From Massilia agri (lineage in GTDB: Bacteria; Pseudomonadota; Gammaproteobacteria; Burkholderiales; Burkholderiaceae_D): DNA of 64,000 nt. The stretch covers positions 174,199-238,198 of the forward strand of contig NZ_JANUHA010000008.1 of NCBI RefSeq assembly GCF_024753255.1, given 5' to 3'. The notes beneath the pieces are model-generated. The model had not been told where the DNA came from and did not search any database. It saw only the letters and a list, made by a program, of their open reading frames with translations. A program made the position numbers and the translations under genes. Shown in pieces: positions 24,829 to 33,366 of the stretch (its first letter is position 1; every line of letters starts with the position of its first letter).

Positions 24829-25374
24829 CTATCGGCTTCCCAGCTTTTCCACGACATAGGACAGCCACTTGTCTTCAGGATTCGGCCGGCCACGCACAGT
24901 CTCGATGCGCTCGAAGCCGCGCCAGACTGCAGGCTTGCCGCAGAAGATCAGATAGCTTTCACCGACAGCGAAATCGGGCCGCAAGACGCAATCCATGTCG
25001 TTGTACAGGCGCCCTCCTCCCTGCTGCCAGAACGCTTCGTCGCTGTGATCGGCCGATGCTGGTTGGTGGCGCGTTTGGCCATGCGCGCCGATCAGGATGA
25101 AGCGCGGTTCTTCCGGTCCGAGAATGCGCTGCTGGACTTCGAACTCGTACTCTACGGACGGACGTCCGCCACCCGTTGCGCCCGACAATGGAGTCGCGCG
25201 GACCACCTTTGCAAGCGATACATCGCTTGCCTTTGCAATCAGCTCCTGCGGTGTCACGACCTGCTCGCGCGGCGGGGCACGGCAAGCCCAGCTGGCGGGA
25301 CTTGCGATGACGCCCAGCACGAGAGCCGCGCAGGCATGCCTTACCATATTGAACCCTGTCGATCGCATGGGCAT
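24829..25374 (-). CDS. secreted hypothetical protein
   Basis: A 181-residue protein with a signal peptide ending in SWA and then CRAPPREQVVTPQELI. The ATG at 25374 follows the strong site TGAGGAG; a second ATG at 25347 is possible. The mature part has a YEFEVQQRILGPEEPRFILI segment and two later cysteines (NDMDCVLRP and LIFCGKP) that could form disulphides. This pattern resembles small secreted proteins with a beta-sandwich fold, but I cannot name a family. It is the last gene on the minus strand after the hydrolase and acyltransferase genes, with a 100-base gap, so operon membership is uncertain. Confidence 0.65.
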   Translation of the reverse strand: MPMRSTGFNMVRHACAALVLGVIASPASWACRAPPREQVVTPQELIAKASDVSLAKVVRATPLSGATGGGRPSVEYEFEVQQRILGPEEPRFILIGAHGQTRHQPASADHSDEAFWQQGGGRLYNDMDCVLRPDFAVGESYLIFCGKPAVWRGFERIETVRGRPNPEDKWLSYVVEKLGSR

Positions 25375-25474
25375 TGTCGGTCTCCTCAGGAACTGGATCC
25401 GCCCATGTTAGCAGCCAGTCAGGCTGCCGAAATACGCGCTCTGTCACGAATCGGGAAAGCCCGAGCGTCGCCAA

Positions 25475-26665
25475 TCACCGTTTGCCTTGGCGGGGCATGT
25501 ATTCCATTTTCATCGAATGCGGCGCGGCGCCGTTGGCGACCGGCCTGTTCGCCAGGTAGGCCAGTCCGGCTCCGTCGTTCTTCAGGTAACCGTTCAGGAA
25601 GTTCAGGATGTACCTGGCTCCCAGGCTGTATGCGAACGATACTTCCTCAGGCGTGTATTCCTTGTACTCGGCGGGGTCGTCGAGCCGGATATATGCGGAC
25701 CCGAAGTGGACATGCTCCATCGGATACATCGTCAGCAGGTACACGTCCGCATTGCTCATGCGGCTCATGAAGCTGCCGCTCATGTCTTCCTTGTAGCGGA
25801 TATTTTCTTCCATCGACGCCGGGGTCTGGGCGAGGAAGAGCAGTGGCGTCCTGAGTTTCTCGGGGACGGCGTACTTCGCCTGCGTCACGATGGAATTGAA
25901 ATAGCGTACCGCGCCGTCCATGCACACGAGGGCCTTGATCCGCTCGTCTTTCGCAGCCGCGAGCACGTTGCTGAGTCCACCCCAGCTGAAACCCGCCACC
26001 GCCACCCGCGTCATGTCGGCCTGCGGCAGCGTGCGCGCATAATCGATCAGGAAGCGGATATCGTCCACCTGCAGTTCCGCGTGCTTCAAATCCTTCTTGA
26101 TCCAGCGGCTCGTTTCTCCGATGGTTGGCGCGGCGATCACGATATAGCCATGGCTCGCCAGGAATTCGGCGATGTCCGCGTTTTCGAAGGTCGTGTTGTT
26201 GATGCTGGGCGCGTAGATCACCACCGGATACTTGCCGGCCTTCGGCACGGCGTCGCGCACCGCCCACATCCTTCTGCGCCGTTCGGACTCGACCTGCTTC
26301 CTGCGCTTGCCTTCGGTGACCATCTGCAGCCAGGCATCCACCGTCCGCGCCCGCTCTTTCGGCGAGCGTTCGGGGTCGGTTTCCCAACCGACCAGCTGCA
26401 GGTAATCGTCATACCTGACGCCCTGCCCGCCCTTCTCCGCCGGATACCAGATCACCGTTTGGATCGGCCGGCCCCGGTTCTCCTGTTTCGAAAACACGCT
26501 TGCCAGCATGCCCTGCTGCAGCGTGAACGTGCGCGTGCGATCGTATTGCTTGACCACGCGCACGCCCACACCGTGCAGGCCGGGCATGTTCGAGAACGTG
26601 AACAGGCTTTCGGCCCTGGCTGCCGTACAGGCCAGGCAGAACATCATGGATAGAATCACGCGCAT
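25475..26665 (-). CDS. secreted alpha/beta hydrolase (dienelactone-hydrolase-like)
   Basis: The ATG at 26665 follows AGGGG and opens a signal peptide (MRVILSMMFCLACTAARA), giving 396 residues. The alpha/beta hydrolase core is visible: PVVIYAPSINNTTFENADIA with the oxyanion region, the nucleophile elbow AGFSWGG (GxSxG), PLLFLAQTPAS, and MYPMEHVHFGSAY carrying the likely catalytic histidine. The protein should be an exported esterase or peptidase. It starts 32 bases after the membrane acyltransferase gene and probably shares its operon. An enzyme that removes acyl groups added by its neighbour is one possible reading, but this is inference. Confidence 0.8.
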   Translation of the reverse strand: MRVILSMMFCLACTAARAESLFTFSNMPGLHGVGVRVVKQYDRTRTFTLQQGMLASVFSKQENRGRPIQTVIWYPAEKGGQGVRYDDYLQLVGWETDPERSPKERARTVDAWLQMVTEGKRRKQVESERRRRMWAVRDAVPKAGKYPVVIYAPSINNTTFENADIAEFLASHGYIVIAAPTIGETSRWIKKDLKHAELQVDDIRFLIDYARTLPQADMTRVAVAGFSWGGLSNVLAAAKDERIKALVCMDGAVRYFNSIVTQAKYAVPEKLRTPLLFLAQTPASMEENIRYKEDMSGSFMSRMSNADVYLLTMYPMEHVHFGSAYIRLDDPAEYKEYTPEEVSFAYSLGARYILNFLNGYLKNDGAGLAYLANRPVANGAAPHSMKMEYMPRQGKR

Positions 26666-26697
26666 ACGAGCCCCTGAAAATGTGGATGCAATGACCG

Positions 26698-27852
26698 TCA
26701 GCCCACCCGCGCGCTGCCGGACGGGAAGGCGGGAGCAGGCCAGGGCGCCTTCGCGGCGCTCGCAGGGAACCAGCGCGCCCGTAGCCGCATGAAGGGCGTC
26801 TCGACCACCCGGTACAGCACCCAGCCGCCCAGGATGCCGGCCGCCATGACGGCAAGGATGGTGAGCGGCGCACCCGGATCGATTCCCCTGCCGAGCAGTT
26901 CCGGGCGCAGCGCCATGAACACCGGCTTGTGCACCAGGTAGACCGCATAGGACCACAGCGCCAGGCTGGCCGCGCCGGGAATGCTCAGGCGGTTCAGGAG
27001 CGAACCCGGGCTGAGCGCGGCGCAGGTCAGCAGCGCGAAACTGATGGCGACCAGCGAGAAGCCGAAGGTCGATCCCATGAAGGCGCTCGGCGCATCGTTC
27101 ATCACCCCATAGAGCACGGCCGCTGCCATGCCCAGGCCTGCCGCCAGCAGCGCGTTCCCATGACGGAGCACGCGTGCAAAGGCCGCCGGATGGAAGTTCT
27201 TCAGCATGGCGATGGCCACGCCCGGCAGGAGTTCGTCGAAGCGGCAGAAGCTCGAGTAGTACACCGGCGCCGCGAAGACGTCCTTGCCGTCCATGAAGGC
27301 CATGCCGCGCGCCGTCATGCCGGTGCCGATCGCGGCGAACAGGGCGCACCAGAGCAGATGCGGCGAGCGTCTGCTGCCGACCAGCGCCAGCACCGCCAGC
27401 GGCAGCACCAGGTAGAACTGCTCCTCGATGCACAGCGACCACGAGTGCGTGAAGGTCTCGCCGTAGTTCAGGCCGAAGTTCTGGGTGAAGGTCAGGGACT
27501 GCCAGGTCGGCGCCATGCTTTTTCCCGCGATCGGACTGTCGGGCAGCAGTAGGTAGACGGCCAGCACGACATAGTAATTCGGCAGCGTGCGCAGCAGGCG
27601 GCGTGCGAGGAAGGTTTTCAGTTCCAGGCTCTCGCCGCGCGCCGCCGGCGCCAGCAGCTGGTTGCCGATCAGGTAGCCGCTCAGCACGAAGAACAGGTCG
27701 ACGCCGGCCCAGCCGATGTCACCCATGAAGCCGAAGGTCGGGGCCCGGCTGACGAAGCTGTTGTAGTGGGACATCAGGACCAGCACGATGGCGAGCGCGC
27801 GCAGGGTGTCCAATCCGGCGAGCCGGCCGTGTTTCGATTCGCGGGGTGTCAT
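26698..27852 (-). CDS. membrane acyltransferase, family 3 (OafA/NolL-like)
   Basis: A 384-residue integral membrane O-acyltransferase with about ten hydrophobic helices. Landmarks are GLDTLRALAIVLVLMSHYN with the family's conserved arginine and histidine in the first helix, WAGVDLFFVLSGYLI, RRLLRTLPNYYVVL and WSLCIEEQFYLVLPL. The family moves acetyl or other acyl groups to the outer face for transfer to lipopolysaccharide, exopolysaccharide or peptidoglycan. The start codon overlaps the stop of the LytTR regulator gene (ATGA), so translation is coupled to the two-component system. The acceptor is unknown. Confidence 0.88.
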   Translation of the reverse strand: MTPRESKHGRLAGLDTLRALAIVLVLMSHYNSFVSRAPTFGFMGDIGWAGVDLFFVLSGYLIGNQLLAPAARGESLELKTFLARRLLRTLPNYYVVLAVYLLLPDSPIAGKSMAPTWQSLTFTQNFGLNYGETFTHSWSLCIEEQFYLVLPLAVLALVGSRRSPHLLWCALFAAIGTGMTARGMAFMDGKDVFAAPVYYSSFCRFDELLPGVAIAMLKNFHPAAFARVLRHGNALLAAGLGMAAAVLYGVMNDAPSAFMGSTFGFSLVAISFALLTCAALSPGSLLNRLSIPGAASLALWSYAVYLVHKPVFMALRPELLGRGIDPGAPLTILAVMAAGILGGWVLYRVVETPFMRLRARWFPASAAKAPWPAPAFPSGSARVG

Positions 27853-28598
27853 GCGGTTTTCTTGTTGAGGTGTTGCAGCGCTTCCGCCAGGGCGGGCATA
27901 TAGGTGCGGCTGGCCCGCAGCACGCTGCCGTCGCGCAGGCGCAGCAGGGCGTCGCGGTTGGTCAGCGCGCGCAGTTCGGCGATCATGTCGAGCCGCACGA
28001 TGGTCGAGCGGTGTATGCGGTGGAACTGGCGCGGATCGAGCTGCATGGCCAGGTTGTGCAGGCGCTCGCGCACCAGCCAGGTCTTGCCGTTCGCGTGCAG
28101 GGTGGCGTAGTCGCCATCGGCCTCGATGCGCTCGACTTCGGCGACCGGCACCAGCACCGTGCGCGCGCCGACCCGCACGCTGAAGGTGCGCGCGACCGGC
28201 GCAGCCGGCGGCGCCGCGCGGCACGGCCCCCGGTAGGGAAAGGCCTGCTGCGCACGGTCCAGGGCTTCGTCCAGGCGCTCGTCGTCGACGGGCTTGAGCA
28301 GGTAGTCGATCGCCGCCAGGTCGAAAGCCTGGACGGCGAAGCCGTCGTAGGCGGTCAGGAGGATCGCCATCGGCCGCTGCCCAGGGGGCAGCGCGGCCAG
28401 CACCTCCAGCCCGGTCCTGCCAGGCATCTCGACGTCGACGAAGGCCAGGTCGGGACGCAGCGCCGCGATCCCCTCGCAGGCGCTGTCGCCGTCGCCGAAT
28501 TCGCCCACCAGCTCGAAGCCGCTGCGTCGCGCCAGCCTGGCCTTGACCGCCAGCCGGGCCAGCGGCTCGTCGTCGATGACGACCACCCGGATGTTCAT
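27849..28598 (-). CDS. LytTR-family response regulator
   Basis: A 249-residue regulator: a receiver domain (MNIRVVVIDDEPLARLAV, phospho-acceptor Asp55 in AFVDVEMPG, LLKPVDDERL) and a C-terminal LytTR DNA-binding domain with VAEVERIEADGDYATLHANG and HRIHRSTIVRLD. It shares 4 bases (ATGA) with the kinase gene upstream and 4 with the acyltransferase gene downstream. LytTR regulators usually control envelope or extracellular products and bind paired direct repeats. Auto-regulation of this operon is plausible but not visible. Confidence 0.93.
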   Translation of the reverse strand: MNIRVVVIDDEPLARLAVKARLARRSGFELVGEFGDGDSACEGIAALRPDLAFVDVEMPGRTGLEVLAALPPGQRPMAILLTAYDGFAVQAFDLAAIDYLLKPVDDERLDEALDRAQQAFPYRGPCRAAPPAAPVARTFSVRVGARTVLVPVAEVERIEADGDYATLHANGKTWLVRERLHNLAMQLDPRQFHRIHRSTIVRLDMIAELRALTNRDALLRLRDGSVLRASRTYMPALAEALQHLNKKTA

Positions 28599-29629
28599 GC
28601 CACTGCCTCCTCGGTGCGCAGCGGCAGCGCGATGCGCACGCCGAAGCGGCCGTCAATGCCCCACCCCGCATCGACCTGCTGCTCCTCGCCGTAGAGGTGG
28701 CGCAGGCGTTCGCGCACATTGGCAAGGCCGATGCCCTTTCCGCAGTAGACAGGCTGCCGGCCATCATTGTGCACCTCGACCAGCAGGCGCGTTCCCTGGC
28801 GCTCGACGCGGATGTCGAGGCGTCCCGGCTCGGCCAGCGGCGCGATGCCGTGGCGGATCGCGTTCTCGACCAGCGGCTGCAGCATCAGGTAGGGCACGAC
28901 CGCATCCAGCAGGTCGGGCCCGGCCTTCATCGTCAGGCGCAGGCGCTCGCCCAGGCGCGCTTTCTCGATCTCGAGGTAGGCGTCGAGCAGGGCCAGTTCC
29001 TCGGCCAGCGAATGCTCGTGGCGGCCGTCGTGCGCCAGGGTGGAACGCAGGAAGCTTGAAACGCAGCCGAGCATGTGGTTGGCCTCGCGGTTGGCTTGGC
29101 TTGATACCAGCGCGGAGATCGCGTTCAGGGAGTTGAAGAGAGAATGTGGATTGACCTGCAGGCGCAGTGCGCGCAGTTCGGCGTCGCGCGCCGCAGCCTG
29201 GGCCTGGGCCAGGTGCAGGCGGACCTGCTGCAGCGACAGGTAGTAGCCGGCCACCGCATGCACCGCGCAGAAGGCGATCAGGGCCAGCCAGCAGCCGTCC
29301 AGGCCCTGCACCAGTTCATCCCAGCGGTATTCCGTCTCCAGCCCGAGCGAGATGGCGAGGCGTTGCCCGAGTACGGCATTGAGCAGGGACATCGCATAGG
29401 TCGACGCCAAGAGCACCAGCGCCATGCGCAGCCAGGGCCATTCGCGCCGCCACATGGCCCGCTGCAGCAGGGCCAGCGGAACCAGCCAGGCCAGGCAGGC
29501 CGTGAAGAACAGGGTGCGGAAGGCGGCGGCATAGCCGTGGCCGAAGGCCGGCAGCCCGAGGATGGCCATGCAGGCGCACACCGGCAAGGCGGCCAGCACG
29601 GGGACGAGCAGGGGCGTTTCGACTTTCAC
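28595..29629 (-). CDS. LytS/YpdA-type sensor histidine kinase
   Basis: A 344-residue membrane kinase of the His_kinase family that pairs with LytTR regulators. Four hydrophobic segments (about 8-28, 38-58, 68-88, 110-132) precede a short linker. The phospho-acceptor His162 follows in LRLQVNPHSLFNSLNAIS, where Ser replaces the usual Phe of NPHFLFN. The ATPase part shows PLVENAIRHGIAPL and the CGKGIGLANVRERL glycine motif. The stop overlaps the regulator start by ATGA. No separate sensor domain is present, so the signal is probably sensed in or near the membrane. It is the first gene of the operon. Confidence 0.92.
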   Translation of the reverse strand: MKVETPLLVPVLAALPVCACMAILGLPAFGHGYAAAFRTLFFTACLAWLVPLALLQRAMWRREWPWLRMALVLLASTYAMSLLNAVLGQRLAISLGLETEYRWDELVQGLDGCWLALIAFCAVHAVAGYYLSLQQVRLHLAQAQAAARDAELRALRLQVNPHSLFNSLNAISALVSSQANREANHMLGCVSSFLRSTLAHDGRHEHSLAEELALLDAYLEIEKARLGERLRLTMKAGPDLLDAVVPYLMLQPLVENAIRHGIAPLAEPGRLDIRVERQGTRLLVEVHNDGRQPVYCGKGIGLANVRERLRHLYGEEQQVDAGWGIDGRFGVRIALPLRTEEAVA

Positions 29630-29670
29630 GCTGGGCGTTCCGGATCTGTCAATCCTGCGATTCTATCTTG

Positions 29671-30168
29671 TCAATCGCCCATCGAGAACAGCATCGAGCT
29701 GATTTTCCAGCCGTCTTCCGCGCGCACCATCTGCCAGCTTTCGCTGCCGCGGTTGACCACCTTGCCGTCTTCGATGAAGTCGAAGTCGAACCAGACCGAG
29801 GCGACCGCGCCGTTGGTGTCGATGCGCACGTTGTAGAAGCGCTCCTCGATCGGCTTGCTCTCGGTCTGGACGAATTCGGCGAACTTCTTCCAGCTCGAGG
29901 GCACCACCTTGCGCGCCTTCGGATGGCGCGCCTTGACCTTTTCCCAGGCCTTCTCGTCGGCCACCGACAGCCAGCTGTCGTGGTCCTGCAGGAACAGGCT
30001 GCCGAGGGTCTTGCCGTCGTGGGCGATGATCGCGGCCTTGAACTGCTCGACGACGCTGTTGATGGCCGCGACATCGGCTGCGGGGCCGCTGCTGCGGACC
30101 TGGTCGGCGGCGTATGCGGAATGGGTGAGGCAGAGTGCGAGAAGGATCGAAGCGAGGAAAGCGCGCAT
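29671..30168 (-). CDS. secreted NTF2-like (SnoaL/DUF4440-type) protein
   Basis: A 165-residue protein with a signal peptide (MRAFLASILLALCLTHSAYA, cleavage before ADQ). The mature domain has an NTF2-like cone fold: a helix VAAINSVVEQFKAAIIAHDG, a central SLFLQDHDSWLSV region and a closing strand pair RGSESWQMVRAEDGWKISSM. This pattern is typical of SnoaL/DUF4440 proteins, a fold used for both binding and catalysis. The substrate is unknown. It is separated from the LytS gene by 41 bases and followed upstream by repeats, so it has its own promoter. Confidence 0.75.
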   Translation of the reverse strand: MRAFLASILLALCLTHSAYAADQVRSSGPAADVAAINSVVEQFKAAIIAHDGKTLGSLFLQDHDSWLSVADEKAWEKVKARHPKARKVVPSSWKKFAEFVQTESKPIEERFYNVRIDTNGAVASVWFDFDFIEDGKVVNRGSESWQMVRAEDGWKISSMLFSMGD

Positions 30169-30272
30169 GGGAACTCCGGGGGTTGGAAAGTTCCCACCTT
30201 AGTAAGAGGCGAGATTGCGGTCCAGCGCAATGCGCCGAACCGTGCACGCGGCGCGATGAAACGGTGAATCAA

Positions 30273-30391
30273 AAACCAGGGTGTCAGGTCTGACATTAAA
30301 ACCAGGGTGTCAGGTCTGACATTCAGACACGGCCTCGACAGTTGGCGAGCAATTAAAGCTGAGCTCGTGTCCAAATGTCAGACCTGACACC
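30273..30391. repeat. second palindromic repeat family: two direct copies plus one inverted copy
   Basis: The unit CCAGGGTGTCAGGTCTGACA (extending 2 bases to ATT) occurs twice in tandem (about 30273-30297 and 30298-30323). It returns inverted as AATGTCAGACCTGACACC at 30374-30391. Each unit contains a near-palindromic GTCAGGTCTGAC core. Between them an arm GACACG...CGTGTC adds a further hairpin. The family is distinct from the GTAG-headed REPs. Similar GGTGTCAGGTCTGACA repeats occur in other beta-proteobacterial genomes, as far as I recall. Confidence 0.75.
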
Positions 30392-30404
30392 GAGGTTGAA
30401 TCGG

Positions 30405-31499
30405 TCAATTGGATTCCTTGATCATCCGGCCATTGCTCGGCTGGACGGGACGCGCATTGAGGGGATACAGGCGCGAGAACAAGGCCATCTGGGCGGGCGA
30501 AGCCTGCATCGGCTGCTTCATGACGATCCACAGCACGTCCTCGGTGCAGGGCGGCTCGGTCAGGGAACCCATGTAGGTGAAGTATTCGCGCTTCTCGGGC
30601 AGACCTTCGTTCGGGTCCAGCACGATCGAGGGCGAGACCGTGGTCTGCTTTTCCAGCGGCAGGTTGTTCCACACGGTCTGGATCAAGGGGTTGGCGCGGC
30701 CGCGCTCGAGCAGCACGGCCAGCACCAGCAGCTTGCCTTCGAAGCTGCGGTGCACGAAGTGGATCACCATCTCCGTGCCCTTGCCGTTGATGCGCTCTTC
30801 CGACGGGCGGTGGAAGTGGAACTGCTGCAGCTCGTAGCTCATGTTGCCCACGGTGAGGAAGTTGCCGCCGCCGACGTTGACCTGGATGGTGTGGCCGTTG
30901 TCGATCTCGCTGAAGGAGCTCGGATGGTAGTCGAAGGTGATCTGTTCCAGGTCGACCTTGATGCCGTCGCGCAGATCGATCGGCGACTGGCGCTTGCCGG
31001 TGCTGCACTTGGCCCAGGCGGAATTAATGTTCGACCAGTTGGCCGGGCCGTACTCGCCCTCGTAGGTCCAGTGGGTGCCGTTCTTCGGCTTGTTGGCGGC
31101 GGCGATCGCCGCTTCGGCTTCCTTGCGGCGTTTGGCCTCAGCCGCCTTCTTCGCCCGTGCGGCCGCGGCCACGCGCGCAGCCTGCTGCTCGCGCAGCTGG
31201 GCCAGGCGTTCGGCGATGCGCACCGACAGGTCGACTTCGGCCTGGTCTTCGTCGGCTGCGGCCGGCGCCGGCGCAGCGGCGGCAGGCTTGAGGTTCGGCT
31301 TGATCGAAGGCTTGGCCGGCACGCTGCCCTTGCCTTCGAGGATGGCCTTGACGTCGGCCGACTTGCCGTCGACCTTGGCGTCGCTGGCCTTGAATTCGGC
31401 GACCGGCTTGGCCGGCGCTGCGGATGATGGAGCGGAGTCGCTCGCGCTTGCGCCGGCCATGGCGAGGCTGCAAGCTAACAGGGCGATGAGGTGGCGCAT
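30405..31499 (-). CDS. alpha-class carbonic anhydrase with Ala/Lys-rich N-terminal extension
   Basis: A 364-residue secreted zinc enzyme that hydrates CO2 to bicarbonate. From the ATG at 31499 a signal peptide (MRHLIALLACSLAMAGASA) is followed by about 120 residues of low-complexity Pro/Ala/Lys sequence. This includes a likely coiled coil (LAQLREQQAARVAAAARAKK). The catalytic domain (about 145-360) follows. The zinc ligands are visible in QFHFHRPSEERINGKGTEMV and IHFVH (His-x-His and a third His), along with KRQSPIDLRDG and LTEPPCTED. The unusual extension is much longer than in typical bacterial alpha enzymes and could anchor the protein to the wall or oligomerise it. An upstream ATG at 31526 is possible. 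Confidence 0.9.
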   Translation of the reverse strand: MRHLIALLACSLAMAGASASDSAPSSAAPAKPVAEFKASDAKVDGKSADVKAILEGKGSVPAKPSIKPNLKPAAAAPAPAAADEDQAEVDLSVRIAERLAQLREQQAARVAAAARAKKAAEAKRRKEAEAAIAAANKPKNGTHWTYEGEYGPANWSNINSAWAKCSTGKRQSPIDLRDGIKVDLEQITFDYHPSSFSEIDNGHTIQVNVGGGNFLTVGNMSYELQQFHFHRPSEERINGKGTEMVIHFVHRSFEGKLLVLAVLLERGRANPLIQTVWNNLPLEKQTTVSPSIVLDPNEGLPEKREYFTYMGSLTEPPCTEDVLWIVMKQPMQASPAQMALFSRLYPLNARPVQPSNGRMIKESN

Positions 31500-31570
31500 G
31501 GGATTCCAGGATTGGTCTGTCCTCATGCTTATCGGCAAATTGTCGTCAAAACTTGAGTGCGCTAAAGCAA

Positions 31571-31597
31571 CAACGCCCCGAAAATCTCGGGGCGTTG
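31571..31597 (-). terminator. terminator after the DedA gene
   Basis: On the minus strand an 11-bp perfect stem, CAACGCCCCGA/TCGGGGCGTTG, with a 5-base loop follows the dedA stop by 46 bases. It is then followed by a T-containing tail (TTGCTTTAG). The poly-T is imperfect. Confidence 0.7.
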
Positions 31598-31642
31598 AAG
31601 GTGTTGCAAGGGGTGGAAGCGATCTGACAACCCATCGGCTGC

Positions 31643-32287
31643 TCATCGGCTGAGCACTCGCCGTGCGAATTTAACCATGCCACCAATGGCCAGTGGCACC
31701 ATGGCCGCCGAGATGCCGACCAGTACGATCTCCGTCAGGTGCTCGCGGACGACTGGAATGTTGCCGAACAGGTAGCCGGCTGTCACCAGGCTCACCACCC
31801 ACAGCACCGCGCCCGTGATGTTGAAGAGCTGGAAGCGGGCATGGGTCATCTCGGAAACCCCGGCGACGAAGGGCGCGAAGGTGCGCACCACCGGCACGAA
31901 GCGCGCCACGATGATGGTCTTGCCGCCGTGCTTTTCAAAGAAGTCGTGGGTGCGCTGCAGCGCATCCTTGTTGATCCAGCGGTAATTGTGTGAGAACACC
32001 CGGTGGCCGATTGCCTGCCCGATGTAATAGTTCAGGGTGTTGCCGAGGACGGCCGCCGCGACCAGCAGGGCCGTCAGCAGCGGATAGTTCATCTCGCCGG
32101 TGGCGCAGAAGGCGCCGGCGATGAAGAGCAGGGTGTCACCAGGGAAGAAGAACAGGACCACCAGGCCGGTTTCGCAGAAGACGATGGCGAACAGCACGAT
32201 GTAGACATACAGGCCGTACTGGGCCAGCAGCGTGCCCAGCGTTTTATCGACATGAAGAATCATGTCGAATAATTGCATCAAATCCAT
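31643..32287 (-). CDS. DedA-family membrane protein
   Basis: A 214-residue integral membrane protein. DedA proteins support membrane homeostasis and are now viewed as lipid (undecaprenyl-phosphate or phospholipid) transporters. Characteristic segments are VFCETGLVVLFFFPGDTLLF with the conserved Glu and Gly, LGNTLNYYIGQAIGHR, FFEKHGGKTIIVARFVPVVR and FAPFVAGVSEM with the conserved arginines. The start at 32287 is supported by the family length. It is divergent from the cyclophilin gene by about 100 bases. Confidence 0.9.
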   Translation of the reverse strand: MDLMQLFDMILHVDKTLGTLLAQYGLYVYIVLFAIVFCETGLVVLFFFPGDTLLFIAGAFCATGEMNYPLLTALLVAAAVLGNTLNYYIGQAIGHRVFSHNYRWINKDALQRTHDFFEKHGGKTIIVARFVPVVRTFAPFVAGVSEMTHARFQLFNITGAVLWVVSLVTAGYLFGNIPVVREHLTEIVLVGISAAMVPLAIGGMVKFARRVLSR

Positions 32288-32389
32288 ATTCGTCCTAGAA
32301 GGTAGCCCGCCATCATATCATCTCGGATGCTTTACCTTGTGACCACATTCCCGCACAATCGCTCGAATACCCATCCATACGGAGACTGC

Positions 32390-33325
32390 ATGACCGCCGT
32401 GTTCACCTTGCGCCTTGCCACCGCCGCCCTCGCCGCCATGGGCTTCGCCGCCCAGGCCGCGCCTGACGCCACCAAGGCCAACACCCTGCCGCCGAAGCCC
32501 ACCGTGGCCGACGTGCTCAAGGCCTCGAAACCGTCCGACTGGCGCGCGCTGGACCCGGAGAACACGGTCTACATGGACCTGCCGACGGGCCGCGTGATCA
32601 TGGAACTGGCGCCCGCCTTTGCCCCGGCCACCGCCGCCAACATCCGCGCCCTGGTGCGCGAAAAATACTTCGACGGCCTGTTCATCATCCGCTCGCAGGA
32701 CGGCTTCGTGGTGCAGTGGGGCGACCCGGACGAAGAGAACCCGAAGCCCTTCAAGGCCGCCAAAACGGTCAAGGAAGAATTCACCGTGCCGATCAGGGAC
32801 GCGGCCAAGGCCGGCGCCTTTACCCGCCTGAAGGATGGCGACGTCTACGCGCCCCAGGTCGGCCACGTCAACGGTTTTCCCGTGGCGCGCGATCCCGCCA
32901 GGGGCGAGACCTGGCTGCCCCATTGCTACGGCATGATCGGCGTGGCGCGCGACAACGGCTACGACAGCGGCAACGGCTCCCAGCTCTACGTGGTCATCGG
33001 CCACGCGCCGCGCCACCTGGACCGCAACATCACCGTGGTGGGACGCATCGTGCATGGCATGCCCCTGCTGTCCGCCCAGCCGCGCGGCACGGGCGCCGCC
33101 GGCTTCTACGAGAAGCCGGAACAGCGCATGCCGATCCAGTCAGTGCGCATCGCGGCCGACCTGCCGGAAACCGAGCGCAGCAAGTTCGAAGTGATGCGCA
33201 CCGACAGCGCCACCTACCAGGCCGTGGTCGAGGCCCAGCGCAACCGCGGCGGCCCGTGGACCAAGGTTGCCACCGGCAAGATTGACCTGTGCAATGCGCC
33301 GATTCCGGTGCGCGAGCAGAAGTAA
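32390..33325 (+). CDS. secreted cyclophilin-type peptidyl-prolyl isomerase
   Basis: The ATG at 32390 follows GGAG and opens a signal peptide ([20 protein letters not shown], ending AQA), giving 311 residues. The cyclophilin fold is recognisable by [20 protein letters not shown], the [20 protein letters not shown] region (matching the active-site FHRVI...QGGD pattern) and [20 protein letters not shown] (matching MAxxxxNSxxSQFF). Several active-site residues differ from the consensus, with IIRSQ in place of FHR, so catalytic efficiency may be altered. It should fold or chaperone proteins in the periplasm. It precedes mutL by 41 bases. Confidence 0.85.
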   Translation: MTAVFTLRLATAALAAMGFAAQAAPDATKANTLPPKPTVADVLKASKPSDWRALDPENTVYMDLPTGRVIMELAPAFAPATAANIRALVREKYFDGLFIIRSQDGFVVQWGDPDEENPKPFKAAKTVKEEFTVPIRDAAKAGAFTRLKDGDVYAPQVGHVNGFPVARDPARGETWLPHCYGMIGVARDNGYDSGNGSQLYVVIGHAPRHLDRNITVVGRIVHGMPLLSAQPRGTGAAGFYEKPEQRMPIQSVRIAADLPETERSKFEVMRTDSATYQAVVEAQRNRGGPWTKVATGKIDLCNAPIPVREQK

Positions 33326-33366
33326 GACCGCCGCCGCACCCCGTTGGGGCGGGATATAATTTGCCG

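Noticed and set aside
30273..30323. Start of a CRISPR array
   Set aside because: Only two direct copies are present, without spacers, and a third copy is inverted. This is a palindromic repeat, not a CRISPR array. No cas gene is near.
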